Of a DNA stretch of 64,000 nt, positions 15,867 through 24,359 are shown piece after piece. This DNA is from an uncultured Akkermansia sp. GTDB lineage: Bacteria > Verrucomicrobiota > Verrucomicrobiia > Verrucomicrobiales > Akkermansiaceae. The position numbers and the translations under genes are program-made. The stretch lies in NCBI GenBank assembly GCA_900548895.1, contig URLZ01000004.1, positions 29,910 to 93,909 on the forward strand, written 5' to 3'. A model generated the notes under the pieces. That model was not told the origin of the DNA and did no database searches. It worked only from the letters and a program-made list of their open reading frames with translations. The stretch's first letter is position 1; each line of letters starts with the position of its first letter.

Positions 15867-18437
15867 ATGAAGATCGTCTTAACAGAGTATGGAAATGACG
15901 GCGGCAAACGCAGTATGGACATCCCGTTCACTGCGTCCGCCGACGAGGAAGAAATTTCCCTCTGCGTGGTGGAAAATGCGCCGTACGATGCGTTTCTGGA
16001 CACGGAAGGTGAGAAGATCAGGTTGGCTACCTTGTATTTGGGGCAACAACCGAATGAAGAACTGGTCGCAAGGGCGTATGGCAATCAGGACATGCTCGGC
16101 AGGGACTGGATGCCCATTAAGAGCAAGCGACTTTTTACAGGCTCGATCGATGTTCTGCATCTGAGTCTCGCCGTTATCTATGAAGATAATCGCCAAGTTG
16201 TTCTCAGAACTCCTGATATTCTGTGCGGTTTTTCTTCCAAGTCGGATGAGCAAAACATCTGCAACATGGTGCGGGCTTTGCTTGAATGCGAGGACTTGGA
16301 AGTCAATGACGCCATGTATGGGACCCCCCATGCCTCGGTGTCCATGTTTTATGAAAAAGAGATTGCCGCAGAATCTCACCATTCCCTCAAGGCATATACT
16401 TCCTTTCTCAAAGAGATCGTGTTGAAGTATCGCGCCTGTGCCTCTTACCTCAGGCATAAGGCACATTCCCGAATTGTGAGCTCCGCATCCGTGATGCCTA
16501 TGGAGCAGGTCAGGAGGATCAGTCTCCGGGAGCTTCAGTGGCTTTCACAAAACGCGGGCTCTTTGGAGAGGACGGAGCATCGCACAGGAATCAGGGTGGC
16601 AGGAAAGGATTATGACGCTCGGCTCATTCAATCCTCCTGTGGTGTTGTCAGTTATGACGTTTACGAAAATCAGGTGATATGCAGCTTCCTGTTTGTCGTA
16701 TACAACCGGGCTCGACGCCTACTGGCAGAGGAGTGGGAAAATATTAATAGAGCTAAGGCTGAGCTCAGAAGGTATGGGGCTATTCGCAGCGATGTCGGAA
16801 TCCCCATTCTGACGCTCAAGCAATACGCCATTGCGACTTACTCAAAGGAGCTGAATGAGTTTTCAAAATGCGTAGATGAATTGGAGGCCTTATTTTTGTA
16901 TTACCGCGGCATCTTCAAATGCAGGATTATTGACATGCCGGATCTTCCCCGGGCCACCGTCGTTCTGCTCCGACGAAGCGCCTATCACGAGATATACGAA
17001 TTAATCGTCAAGTGGTTTAAGCTCGGCAACATGAAGCTCGCGGGCAGCCAGCTTGTCTTTGATGTCAAGAATGCGTCGAAACTGTTTGAGTATTATTGTT
17101 TGATGAGACTCTTGAAAAAGGCTAGGGATGAGGGTTTCGAGTGGGATCTTCAGGGGCCGACGCGCTACAGCTACCCGGCCCCGAATCCGAGATACCTGCC
17201 CGATCGAGAGCTCAACAATACCTACGTTCTAGCGCGAGACGGCGTTAAGCTAACGCTGTACTATGCCCCGCTGATCTATGGCTACCTCCCGCTCTCGGAA
17301 GAGTCAGAACGACACTCAATGCCCAACGGGTTGACCTTGTACAGGACAACGCACGGGGATGTCGATCAGAATTTTTGGGAACCGGACTTTGTGATGGCCG
17401 TGGAGCACGGCGGAAGAAGGCAGTACGTCGTCCTTGATGCCAAATACTCCTACGGCCAATCGATTATATCACCCAGAGATAAGCAGGGGGCCCTCTCCAA
17501 CATCATTGCAAAGTATTATTTGGAGACGGCGGCTTTTCATGGGGACGGAATCTGTATGGTATGGACTTTGCAGGGAAGATCCGAGCGTCAATTTGTCAAC
17601 CTCAATGAGTCTTCCGGTTTGTTGGAACGCTATGGCGCATGCCATTCATTCGGCAATTGTTCGATCAATACGGACTTGAAGATTGATTGCATGGATCAGT
17701 TGTGGGAAGAGATCGGCAAGCTCATTCCCGAACTCAATACGGAGCAGCTCTCTGGTGCGAACAGGCTCTCGCATGCAGAGGCAAACACACCCCCTGCTCC
17801 TGAGCCTTCAGATGAAGGCACGGGTGTTGTTACGGATGCGGTGATGGTTCCACCAGCCGCCGCCGGAGGAGACGTAGAGCCCCAAACGAGCCAAGATGCG
17901 CTCCCTTCCTCGGAAAACGACTTTGCCTCAGAAGTCTCCCCTGCTGAGAATGGGGGGGACGTAGGAGGAGAGCGTTTTACTCCAAGTTATTATCGGGAAT
18001 TTTGGGCCTCTTTTCAGCAGTTCATGAAAAAATCGAGTTTCCCCTTGCCTTTGTATGAAAAGGTGGCTCCTCCCAAGTCGCAATACGACAACATTGTCAA
18101 CACAAAGACGTGCTTTTCCATGAGCTTGGAGTTGCCGGAAGGCGGTCTTGAACTCGGTGTTATAATTTCTCCAAATAAGAAGAAGAAAACCAAGTTTTCA
18201 TCGTTCTGGGAGAGATTGAAGGATCATAGACTTGATGTCGAGGAGAATATTCGGAAAAATATAGGTGACCCCGTGCCTCTTCATTTCGAGTGGCGGGATT
18301 ATCGCGGCGCGGGAGAGCTGAGGGTAAGCCGCCCCTTCTTCGGTTTCGAGAGCTCGGCAGCTCGCGAGGCGATGTTTACGTGGTTCAAGAAGGTAATGCT
18401 CAGCTTGCAGAAAGAGCTTCAAGCCCGTGCAAATTGA
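15867..18437 (+). CDS. McrC-like DUF2357/PD-(D/E)XK nuclease with DUF4268-like C-terminus
   Basis: The 856-residue partner of the McrB-like ATPase. The N-terminal half (to about residue 400) resembles DUF2357, an adaptor region found with McrB-type ATPases. Next is a PD-(D/E)XK nuclease core: PDF with Asp near 507, then a hydrophobic strand ending in LDAKY with Asp about 524 and Lys about 526. A disordered Pro/Glu/Ser linker (about 635-700) leads to a C-terminal domain starting near YYREFW (about 705) whose pattern, with alternating strands followed by SFWERLKDHRLDVEENI and W-rich helices, resembles DUF4268. Predicted to cut nucleic acid when activated by its partner. Nuclease and operon are seen; the DUF4268 match and the trigger are inference. 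Confidence 0.75.
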   Translation: MKIVLTEYGNDGGKRSMDIPFTASADEEEISLCVVENAPYDAFLDTEGEKIRLATLYLGQQPNEELVARAYGNQDMLGRDWMPIKSKRLFTGSIDVLHLSLAVIYEDNRQVVLRTPDILCGFSSKSDEQNICNMVRALLECEDLEVNDAMYGTPHASVSMFYEKEIAAESHHSLKAYTSFLKEIVLKYRACASYLRHKAHSRIVSSASVMPMEQVRRISLRELQWLSQNAGSLERTEHRTGIRVAGKDYDARLIQSSCGVVSYDVYENQVICSFLFVVYNRARRLLAEEWENINRAKAELRRYGAIRSDVGIPILTLKQYAIATYSKELNEFSKCVDELEALFLYYRGIFKCRIIDMPDLPRATVVLLRRSAYHEIYELIVKWFKLGNMKLAGSQLVFDVKNASKLFEYYCLMRLLKKARDEGFEWDLQGPTRYSYPAPNPRYLPDRELNNTYVLARDGVKLTLYYAPLIYGYLPLSEESERHSMPNGLTLYRTTHGDVDQNFWEPDFVMAVEHGGRRQYVVLDAKYSYGQSIISPRDKQGALSNIIAKYYLETAAFHGDGICMVWTLQGRSERQFVNLNESSGLLERYGACHSFGNCSINTDLKIDCMDQLWEEIGKLIPELNTEQLSGANRLSHAEANTPPAPEPSDEGTGVVTDAVMVPPAAAGGDVEPQTSQDALPSSENDFASEVSPAENGGDVGGERFTPSYYREFWASFQQFMKKSSFPLPLYEKVAPPKSQYDNIVNTKTCFSMSLELPEGGLELGVIISPNKKKKTKFSSFWERLKDHRLDVEENIRKNIGDPVPLHFEWRDYRGAGELRVSRPFFGFESSAAREAMFTWFKKVMLSLQKELQARAN

Positions 18438-18745
18438 CATCCGACGGCTTCCCCCGCAGGCTGGGGGGGTATTGCAACGGCTCCCCCTCCTGCGTCGCGG
18501 CCGAACGGACTCGTGCCATAAGTTCACGTCATGGTGGCTGTCTGCGTTGCTGAGTGGTTGCGAGGTTGACATTGTCGTGGCTGCCCCCAGCGCATGGAGG
18601 GCGGAAGGCTGAAGGTGCACGCCTTCCGTGGGGTGATTTCGTGCGAAGTGTGGCATCCGCGGTAGATTTTCTTGCATTTGTGTCTTGTCTCTGTATACTA
18701 ACTTAGTAGCAAGGGTTTCTAACCCGTACAAAAAAGAGTATAGTT
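18438..18745. other. Gap between McrC-like gene and the orphan small gene
   Basis: It holds a short GC hairpin just after the operon (ccccc / ggggg, 18451-18467), a longer one (cggaaggc / gccttccg, about 18602-18628), neither with a T run, and a promoter at 18672-18699. GC content returns to the genome level here between two AT-richer genes. No gene was seen. Confidence 0.45.
18672..18699 (+). promoter_or_regulatory. Promoter of the 110-residue orphan gene
   Basis: TTGCAT (18672-18677), 16-bp spacer, TATACT (18694-18699). Just after the predicted start lies a 13-bp palindrome (gggtt tct aaccc, 18713-18725) that could be an operator or a 5' hairpin. Confidence 0.6.
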
Positions 18746-19078
18746 ATGACAGATTATATCGTAGAGTCAGAGAGTAAGTGTGGGGCTAACCCTCGTCGCT
18801 GCTGGATGAACATAGGTGTTAACAAGCTTGAGCAAGCCGCTCGGGAAAAACAGAAATATTATTTTTCGTTCCGCATCGACGGGGAGGAAATCCTATACAG
18901 CTGCCCGTCCGAAGAGCTGCTGATGGCTTTCAAGTCAAAGTCGGTGAGCATCATGGAGGGTTACGCGAAATATAGCTTTTACACAGACTATGCCAACGGC
19001 CTTATTTTCGGTTCGGTTTCAGCCAATGACGTGACGCCGGTCATGCGATTGACGCAGGAAAGTCGCAAGCCGCTGTGA
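18746..19078 (+). CDS. Hypothetical protein, 110 aa, adjacent to defence operon
   Basis: I do not recognise this family. The protein starts MTDYIVESESKCGANPRRCW and is a mixed alpha/beta sequence with several aromatic strands (KYYFSFRIDG, YAKYSFYTDY). It has no signal peptide or membrane segment and is probably cytosolic. Its base composition is AT-rich like the upstream McrBC-like operon and unlike the flanking chromosome. It has its own good promoter with a palindrome over the early transcript, and a hairpin follows the stop (19096-19120). It could be a regulator, sensor or immunity-like accessory of the neighbouring system, but nothing in the sequence proves that. Coding confidence rests on codon pattern, promoter and length. 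Confidence 0.6.
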   Translation: MTDYIVESESKCGANPRRCWMNIGVNKLEQAAREKQKYYFSFRIDGEEILYSCPSEELLMAFKSKSVSIMEGYAKYSFYTDYANGLIFGSVSANDVTPVMRLTQESRKPL

Positions 19079-19095
19079 TCTCATGCCCCGGGCCA

Positions 19096-19120
19096 GGAGG
19101 GAATGCTGAGGCTTCCCTCC
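19096..19120 (+). terminator. Hairpin after the orphan gene
   Basis: Perfect 8-bp stem ggagggaa (19096-19103) with ttccctcc (19113-19120). There is no T tract, so termination is uncertain. Confidence 0.35.
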
Positions 19121-19338
19121 GAGATCCGGCCGTCGTGCCCGATTTGGGTGTGCCCTATTGAGCAAGTCGGGTCGAGTTGCCTCTCGTCTTGGGTGACTCG
19201 GCCGTGGCTTTGTCGTAACTCGCTGAATCTCGGCGGCTCGCATGCACGCGCGGCGGTGGGATAGGGGGCGGGCCGGAGTCTTCCTACTGCGGCTACTGGG
19301 CTGCGTCTACTGCGGACGCGTCGTTCCTCTTCGTGTCC

Positions 19339-20541
19339 TCAGAACCCCGAAAACTCCTCTTCGGCCGCGAGCAGGTGAAATTGCCCGTCGTCGCCGAGGC
19401 GGTAACAGTCCCCCGGCTCTATGTCGAAGAGATCGCGGAGCTCAGGGTGCAGCGCGGCGATGCGCGGCAGGTTGGTGAGCCGCAGTCGCGTCCCCTCCTC
19501 GCCGGCGGCTTCGTCCGCCGCACAGAGAAAGTTCAGCCCGCTGTCCCAGCCGCTGTTCAGCGGCGTGACGCCGTCGCGGTACACTTCCGTCACCACGCCG
19601 TCCGGGCGGAGAGCCGAGACGGTCGCCCAGCACTGGAGCGGTCCGCTCTCGAGGCCCGACAGATCGGCCGTGCCTTTCTCTGCCCCCTCATCGCGCTGCT
19701 CCTCGTCCACGGCGGTGCGGAGCGCCCACTCCACCTCGGCGTGACGATCCGTGTAGCCCGAGTGCAGCAGGTCGTGCGCAATGCAGTAGCTCACAAAATC
19801 CGTCAGGCTGCGGCAGCGGCGCAGCGCTTCGCCGTGCACGCGCTCCTCGGCGATCAGCGGGGCATCCGTCACCGCGTTGAGGCGCCGGCCGTCGATGAGC
19901 GTCAGCATGTCGGGTGTGCAGCGGTGCAGCAGCGCCTCGCGTCCCTCGCGCAGCAGCAGGCGAAGCTCCTCCGCAAAGAGCGGCACCACCTGCAAAAAGC
20001 TGACTCTCTCCTCCGCCTCGCCGTACAAATCCTCCAGAGGGCAGCTCTCTGCCCCCTCGGGAAAGGCCTGCGGCGGCAGCAGCACGGCCGCGCTGAAGTC
20101 CGTGCCGCTCGCCTGCATGAGATCCTCCGGCAGGTCGAAGCTGTGCCAGAGGCCGATGGGGGCGCCCGTTGCAAAGGGCAGGCGGGCAATCCGCCGCATG
20201 AGGGCAACGGGCCAACCGCAGGAGGGTTTCTCCCAGTCCTCCGCGCGGCCGGCCCAGCTCGGCGGCAGATTGACGAGCAGCTCGCAGCGGCAGGAGTTCC
20301 CCTCCTCATCGCGGAAGGAGCGAGCCCCCGCGCCCTGCGTCACCAGCGTATACATCTCGCAGCCCGGGGCGGGCGGAATGATGTGCACCCCGATCATCAC
20401 CCAAGGGCTTTCCTCTTCGGGAATCACCAGCGTTGACTCGCCGAAGTAGTTCTCGATGTGCTCGCTGACGCACTCCTCCTGCTCCTCGGTGTAGAGAACG
20501 GGGGGTGTTGCGTCCTCGTTTCGGTCTTCAGGCGTGTTCAT
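19339..20541 (-). CDS. SUFU-domain protein with DUF2185/Imm33-like C-terminus (400 aa)
   Basis: Residues about 20-190 match the suppressor-of-fused (SUFU) fold: EECVSEHIENYFG at the start, MYTLVTQGAGARSF, CELLVNLPPSW, then a WP..L.R.IARLPF block and a WHSFDL block. A middle helical section (200-290) follows. The end, CWATVSAL then NSGWDSGLNFL, resembles DUF2185 (Imm33), another immunity-type domain. In bacteria SUFU proteins are predicted immunity proteins of polymorphic toxin systems; this is known family context, not shown here. A paralogue lies 98 nt upstream on the same strand, so the pair is likely one operon. No toxin gene is visible nearby. Cytosolic; no signal peptide. Confidence 0.82.
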   Translation of the reverse strand: MNTPEDRNEDATPPVLYTEEQEECVSEHIENYFGESTLVIPEEESPWVMIGVHIIPPAPGCEMYTLVTQGAGARSFRDEEGNSCRCELLVNLPPSWAGRAEDWEKPSCGWPVALMRRIARLPFATGAPIGLWHSFDLPEDLMQASGTDFSAAVLLPPQAFPEGAESCPLEDLYGEAEERVSFLQVVPLFAEELRLLLREGREALLHRCTPDMLTLIDGRRLNAVTDAPLIAEERVHGEALRRCRSLTDFVSYCIAHDLLHSGYTDRHAEVEWALRTAVDEEQRDEGAEKGTADLSGLESGPLQCWATVSALRPDGVVTEVYRDGVTPLNSGWDSGLNFLCAADEAAGEEGTRLRLTNLPRIAALHPELRDLFDIEPGDCYRLGDDGQFHLLAAEEEFSGF

Positions 20542-20639
20542 CTTCAGTTGGGTTGTGTTTCTGAGTGGATCGGGGTGTGTTTCTGCGTTGGTCGGGGTGT
20601 TTCCGGGGCGATCAGGGGGGACGTTCCGCCGTCGGATGC

Positions 20640-22994
20640 TCAGGCTTCGTCGGCCGGGATGAAGCGCCCGTCGTCGGCACGCAGCAGGCTTTGTCCGGGC
20701 TCCAGCCCGAGCAGGCGGGGAAGCTGGGGCTCGAGGGCGCTGATGAGGTGGAGGTTCGTCAGCACCAGCGGCATGCGACCTCCATTCTCCTCAGAGTCCT
20801 CCTCAGCCGCGAGCTCCTCCTCGCCGAGGAAGTTCAGCCCGCTGTCCCAGCCGCTGTTGACGGGCGCCACCGCGTCGCGCGACACGGCGGCAATGCGCCC
20901 CTCGCCCCGCAGGACGGAAGGCGTGGCCCAGCAGTTCAGCGGCCCCGGCCACGTGCGCAGCGGCATGGGCGGGATGAGGTCGAGCCCCTCGTCGCGGTGC
21001 TCCTCGGCCAGCGCCGTGCGCATGGCCCACTCCACGTCGGGGTGCCTTTCCACAAAGCCGGATCGCACCAGCCCGTTCTCCACGCAGTACTGCACGTAGT
21101 CCGTCAGCGTGCGGCAGCGTTGCAGCGCCGCCTCGTGGCCGCTCTCCTCCTTGATGAGCGCGTGATCCGCCACGGCGTTGAGGCGCTGCGGATCAGCCGT
21201 GCTGAGCATATCGTCCGTGAAGAGCTCCAGAAGCTCCTCCGTGCCGTGGGCGCGCTTGTACTGAATCTCCTCGCGGTAGAGGGGAATCACCTGCCAGTAG
21301 GAGACGCGAGCACCGTCGGGAAGCGTGCAGGCCGCGGCCTCCTCCTCAAAGAGCCCCGGCGAGAGCAGCATGGCGGCGCAGAAGTCCGTGCCGGACTCCT
21401 CGTCCAGCTCCTCTCGCAAGTCAAAGCTGTGTCCCCAGTCGATCGGCTCTCCGGTGACGAGGGGGAAGCGGGCCAGCAGGCGCAGCAGGTGCAGGGGCCA
21501 GAAGCGATCCGGACGCTGCCAGTCCTCGGTGCTGTCGGCCCAGTCGGGCGGCAGCGTCATCAGCAGCTCGCAGCGCTGCTCCTCGCCTTCCTCATCGCGG
21601 AAGGCGCGCGCGCCCATCCCCTGCGTCACCAGCGTGAACCAGGGGTGCTCGTCGGACGGCGGAATCAGGTTCACATCCACCTGCCCCCACGGGCTGGCGG
21701 GTTCGCGGTGCACGAAGTCGGCCGAGCCGAAATAGCGCTCCATGTGGTGATCCGTGCAAGCGGCTTCCTCCTCGCTGTACGCAGCCGTGCGCGGGGCGGC
21801 ATCGTCGCTTTCCGATCCTTGCGGCGGCTCGGCCTCCGATGTCGGTGACGAGTCCCCCTCGGGCGATGCCGCGGACGCCCCCGCAGACGCCTCCGCAGAC
21901 GCCTCCGCAGACGCCTCCGCAGACGCCTCCGCAGGCTCAGGCTCCGGCTGATTGCCGGCGGCCGAGGGGCAGGGGGCGGCAGCCGCCGCACTCGGAGCCG
22001 AAGCCGCCGGACTTGGGGTGGTGGGGACGGAAACCTCCGGCGCGGGAGCCGGAGCCGCGGAAGTCGGGGCGTCGGCTGTGCATTCAGGGGCAGAGTCGGC
22101 CGCCGGGGCGAGCTCGGCGTTTGAGGTGAGGGCGTCGCTGACCGTCGGCGCGGGGGCCTCGACGGATGTGGAAGCAGCCGGAGCCTCCTCCGCTACAGCC
22201 GGAGCCGTGACCGCCACGGGCGCGGGGGCTTCCTCTGTTTCGGCTTCCTCCGCTGCCGGGGTGATGACGGCCGTCGGGGTGTCGTCAGTTGCCGTATTGT
22301 CATTCGTTGTCGGCTGCGCACCGGGCGCGGGAGTTGTGGGAATACAGAACGTCGCAGGTTTGCAGGGTGTCGGTGTATCCGCAGGCGGAGCCGAGTCGCT
22401 CGGAGCCGCATCGGTCACCGCAACCACCTGAGCCGCCGGCGCCGGGGCTGCCGGAGTTGTCGGAGTTGTCGGAGTCGCGGAGTGCGGTTCGTCCGCGCTT
22501 GTCGACGGAGCTTCAGAAGCGTTGGCCTCCTCCTCGTCCGTTGCGCGGCAAGCTGTATCCTCGTCCGCGGCCTCCGTGCCGTCCTCCGCCAGAAAGGCGC
22601 GGCAGCTCTCGGCCATGCGGCGCGCCTCAGGGTCCTGCGGCGCCAGCTCGGCCCACCGCATGGCGTAGCCGAGGGCTTCGGCGTCGCGCTGGCCCGACAG
22701 GCGGCAGCAGATCGCCATCAGTCGGCACCACTCCGGGTCGTCGAGCCCCCTCCGGCGCACGGGACGCAGCGCCGCAATCGCCTTTTCCGTCGGTGAGTCA
22801 TCCTGAGTCGCGGATCCCGCAGCCGGCACCTTCTCGGAGCGCAGCAGCCGGCGACTCAGATAGGCCTGCGCGAGCAGGATGCTGCGCGCGTACTCGTCCG
22901 CCGGGGTGTTTTGAAGCAGCGTGACCGTGTTGTCGGCCATCCGCTGCCATTCGGACATCAGATTCTGAACAGGGGGTACACTATCGTCTTTCAT
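20640..22994 (-). CDS. Large SUFU-domain protein with TPR-like N-terminus and Ala/Pro-rich linker
   Basis: A 784-residue paralogue of the downstream gene. Residues 1-145 are helical and TPR/Sel1-like. Residues about 145-420 are a low-complexity Ala/Pro/Thr/Glu linker that includes a 12-bp tandem repeat. Residues about 425-610 are the SUFU domain (YFGSADFVHREPASPW, WFTLVTQGMGARAF, CELLMTLPPDW, WPLHLLRLLARFP, WGHSFDL), followed by the same DUF2185/Imm33-like tail (NSGWDSGLNFL). I chose the ATG at 22994 (MKDDSVPPVQN) because a GTG start 32 codons upstream overlaps the predicted -10. Tandem SUFU paralogues that differ by a large N-terminal extension suggest duplication and specialisation. Role: probable toxin neutralisation or a regulatory scaffold. 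Confidence 0.8.
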   Translation of the reverse strand: MKDDSVPPVQNLMSEWQRMADNTVTLLQNTPADEYARSILLAQAYLSRRLLRSEKVPAAGSATQDDSPTEKAIAALRPVRRRGLDDPEWCRLMAICCRLSGQRDAEALGYAMRWAELAPQDPEARRMAESCRAFLAEDGTEAADEDTACRATDEEEANASEAPSTSADEPHSATPTTPTTPAAPAPAAQVVAVTDAAPSDSAPPADTPTPCKPATFCIPTTPAPGAQPTTNDNTATDDTPTAVITPAAEEAETEEAPAPVAVTAPAVAEEAPAASTSVEAPAPTVSDALTSNAELAPAADSAPECTADAPTSAAPAPAPEVSVPTTPSPAASAPSAAAAAPCPSAAGNQPEPEPAEASAEASAEASAEASAGASAASPEGDSSPTSEAEPPQGSESDDAAPRTAAYSEEEAACTDHHMERYFGSADFVHREPASPWGQVDVNLIPPSDEHPWFTLVTQGMGARAFRDEEGEEQRCELLMTLPPDWADSTEDWQRPDRFWPLHLLRLLARFPLVTGEPIDWGHSFDLREELDEESGTDFCAAMLLSPGLFEEEAAACTLPDGARVSYWQVIPLYREEIQYKRAHGTEELLELFTDDMLSTADPQRLNAVADHALIKEESGHEAALQRCRTLTDYVQYCVENGLVRSGFVERHPDVEWAMRTALAEEHRDEGLDLIPPMPLRTWPGPLNCWATPSVLRGEGRIAAVSRDAVAPVNSGWDSGLNFLGEEELAAEEDSEENGGRMPLVLTNLHLISALEPQLPRLLGLEPGQSLLRADDGRFIPADEA
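21877..21935. repeat. 12-bp tandem repeats in the SUFU linker
   Basis: Five units of gcctccgcagac (first and last slightly different) encode repeated Ala-Ser-Ala-Glu. The unit length keeps frame, so copy-number change would alter linker length without a frameshift. Confidence 0.9.
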
Positions 22995-23080
22995 AAGGGG
23001 GTGGCATAGCGGGTATCGGAAACCGGAGGGCAGGCACTCTGCACCCGCGCACGCCTCCGCATCGCCTCTGCAATACTCCT

Positions 23081-23109
23081 TATATACCACCTTGTCCCGC
23101 TCCTGTAAA
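23081..23109 (-). promoter_or_regulatory. Promoter of the SUFU operon
   Basis: TTTACA (23109-23104), 17-bp spacer, TATATA (23086-23081). Leader to the ATG at 22994 is about 80 nt. Confidence 0.5.
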
Positions 23110-23157
23110 GATCGGAAGCGCGGAAAAGATCGTCCTCGCCATCCGGAGGCTTTTTCC

Positions 23158-23186
23158 TTGCCAAAGAAGGGCGCCGGGGCTATACT
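23158..23186 (+). promoter_or_regulatory. Promoter of the epimerase gene
   Basis: TTGCCA (23158-23163), 17-bp spacer, TATACT (23181-23186). It is divergent from the SUFU promoter and gives a leader of about 22 nt. Confidence 0.7.
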
Positions 23187-23215
23187 CGCTGCGTCAACAT
23201 CCTCACTTTCACAAC

Positions 23216-24139
23216 ATGAAGATTCTCATCACCGGCGGTGCCGGTTTCATCGGCTCTCACATCGCAGAACACTATCAGGGGATCGCGGAGGAAATCCGCG
23301 TGCTCGACAATCTTCGCACCGGTTACAAGAAGAACCTCGACGGCCTCAAGGTCACCTTCATCGAGGGCTCCATCACCGATCGCGAGCTGGTGGCGAAGGC
23401 GGTGGAGGGTATCGATTACATCTTCCACATGGCGGCTCTCGTCTCCGTCCCCGAGTCCATGACGAAGATTCGCGAGTGCATCGACCTCAATGTGAACGGT
23501 CTGCTCACGGTGTTGGAGGAGGCCTCGAAGGCGGGTGTCAAGAAGGTGGTGCTCGCTTCCTCGGCCGCCATTTACGGCGATAACCCCATTGTGCCGAAGG
23601 TCGAGACGATGTACCCCGAGCCCAAGAGCCCCTACGGCATCACGAAGCTGGACGGCGAGTACTACATGGAGATGTTCCGCGCGACCGGGAAGGTGAACAC
23701 GGGCTGCTGCCGCTTCTTCAACGTCTTCGGCCCCCGCCAGGATCCGAAGGGCGCCTATGCGGCCGCCGTGCCGATTTTCATGGAGAAGGCCATCAAGGGT
23801 GAGGATATCACCGTCTACGGCGACGGCGAGCAGACGCGCGACTTCATTTACGTGAAGGATATCGTCGGTGCGCTGACCTACGTGGCCGAGCACCCCGAGG
23901 TGACGGGCGTGAACAACGTGGGCTACGGTGGTCAGATGACGATCAACGAGCTGGCGGAGATCATCATCAAGGCCGCCGGCTCCCATTCGAAGATCGTGCA
24001 CCTGCCGGAGCGCCCCGGCGACGTCAAGCACTCTCGCGCCTGCGCCGACAAGCTGATGGCTGCCGGCTGGAAGCCGCAGTACACGCTGGAGGAGGGTCTC
24101 AAGACGACGCTCGAGTACTTCCGTAGCGTGACGAAGTAA
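23216..24139 (+). CDS. NAD-dependent nucleotide-sugar epimerase (extended SDR)
   Basis: The 307-residue cytosolic enzyme is an extended short-chain dehydrogenase of the UDP-glucose/UDP-GlcNAc 4-epimerase kind. The N-terminal GGAGFIGSHI Rossmann loop, the acidic LDNL strand end that binds NAD ribose, SSAAIYGD with the active Ser, and the catalytic Tyr-x3-Lys in YGITK (about residues 141-145) are all present, as is the RFFNVFGPRQ substrate block. Such enzymes make galactose or GalNAc donors for cell-envelope glycans. The exact substrate cannot be set from sequence by eye; an NAD-dependent dehydratase is less likely. It stands alone in this region. Confidence 0.88.
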   Translation: MKILITGGAGFIGSHIAEHYQGIAEEIRVLDNLRTGYKKNLDGLKVTFIEGSITDRELVAKAVEGIDYIFHMAALVSVPESMTKIRECIDLNVNGLLTVLEEASKAGVKKVVLASSAAIYGDNPIVPKVETMYPEPKSPYGITKLDGEYYMEMFRATGKVNTGCCRFFNVFGPRQDPKGAYAAAVPIFMEKAIKGEDITVYGDGEQTRDFIYVKDIVGALTYVAEHPEVTGVNNVGYGGQMTINELAEIIIKAAGSHSKIVHLPERPGDVKHSRACADKLMAAGWKPQYTLEEGLKTTLEYFRSVTK

Positions 24140-24359
24140 GCGAGCGGGTCGCGAAGCCGCCCGGCTGAGGCTCGGGCGGCCGCAGCGCTGTTGTTTTGGT
24201 TTTGTCCGGGCGCGGGGGCTGAGCTCCTGCGCCCGGCCTGCACGTAACGGGAGGGAAAAACGAGCCGCGTCTGTCCCTCGGTGTGCCCCCGGCGAATCTA
24301 GGGCTCGTGGGGGGGAGGGGGACACGGACACGAACCGCCCGTTCAATGCCGTACTTTTT

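Noticed and set aside
18198-18731. A 177-codon minus-strand frame at the end of the McrC-like gene
   Set aside because: It overlaps the 3' end of a well-supported gene and the promoter of the next gene, and has no domain-like features.
21877-21935. Possible CRISPR array
   Set aside because: The 12-bp units are contiguous without spacers and encode a regular Ala-Ser-Ala-Glu linker.
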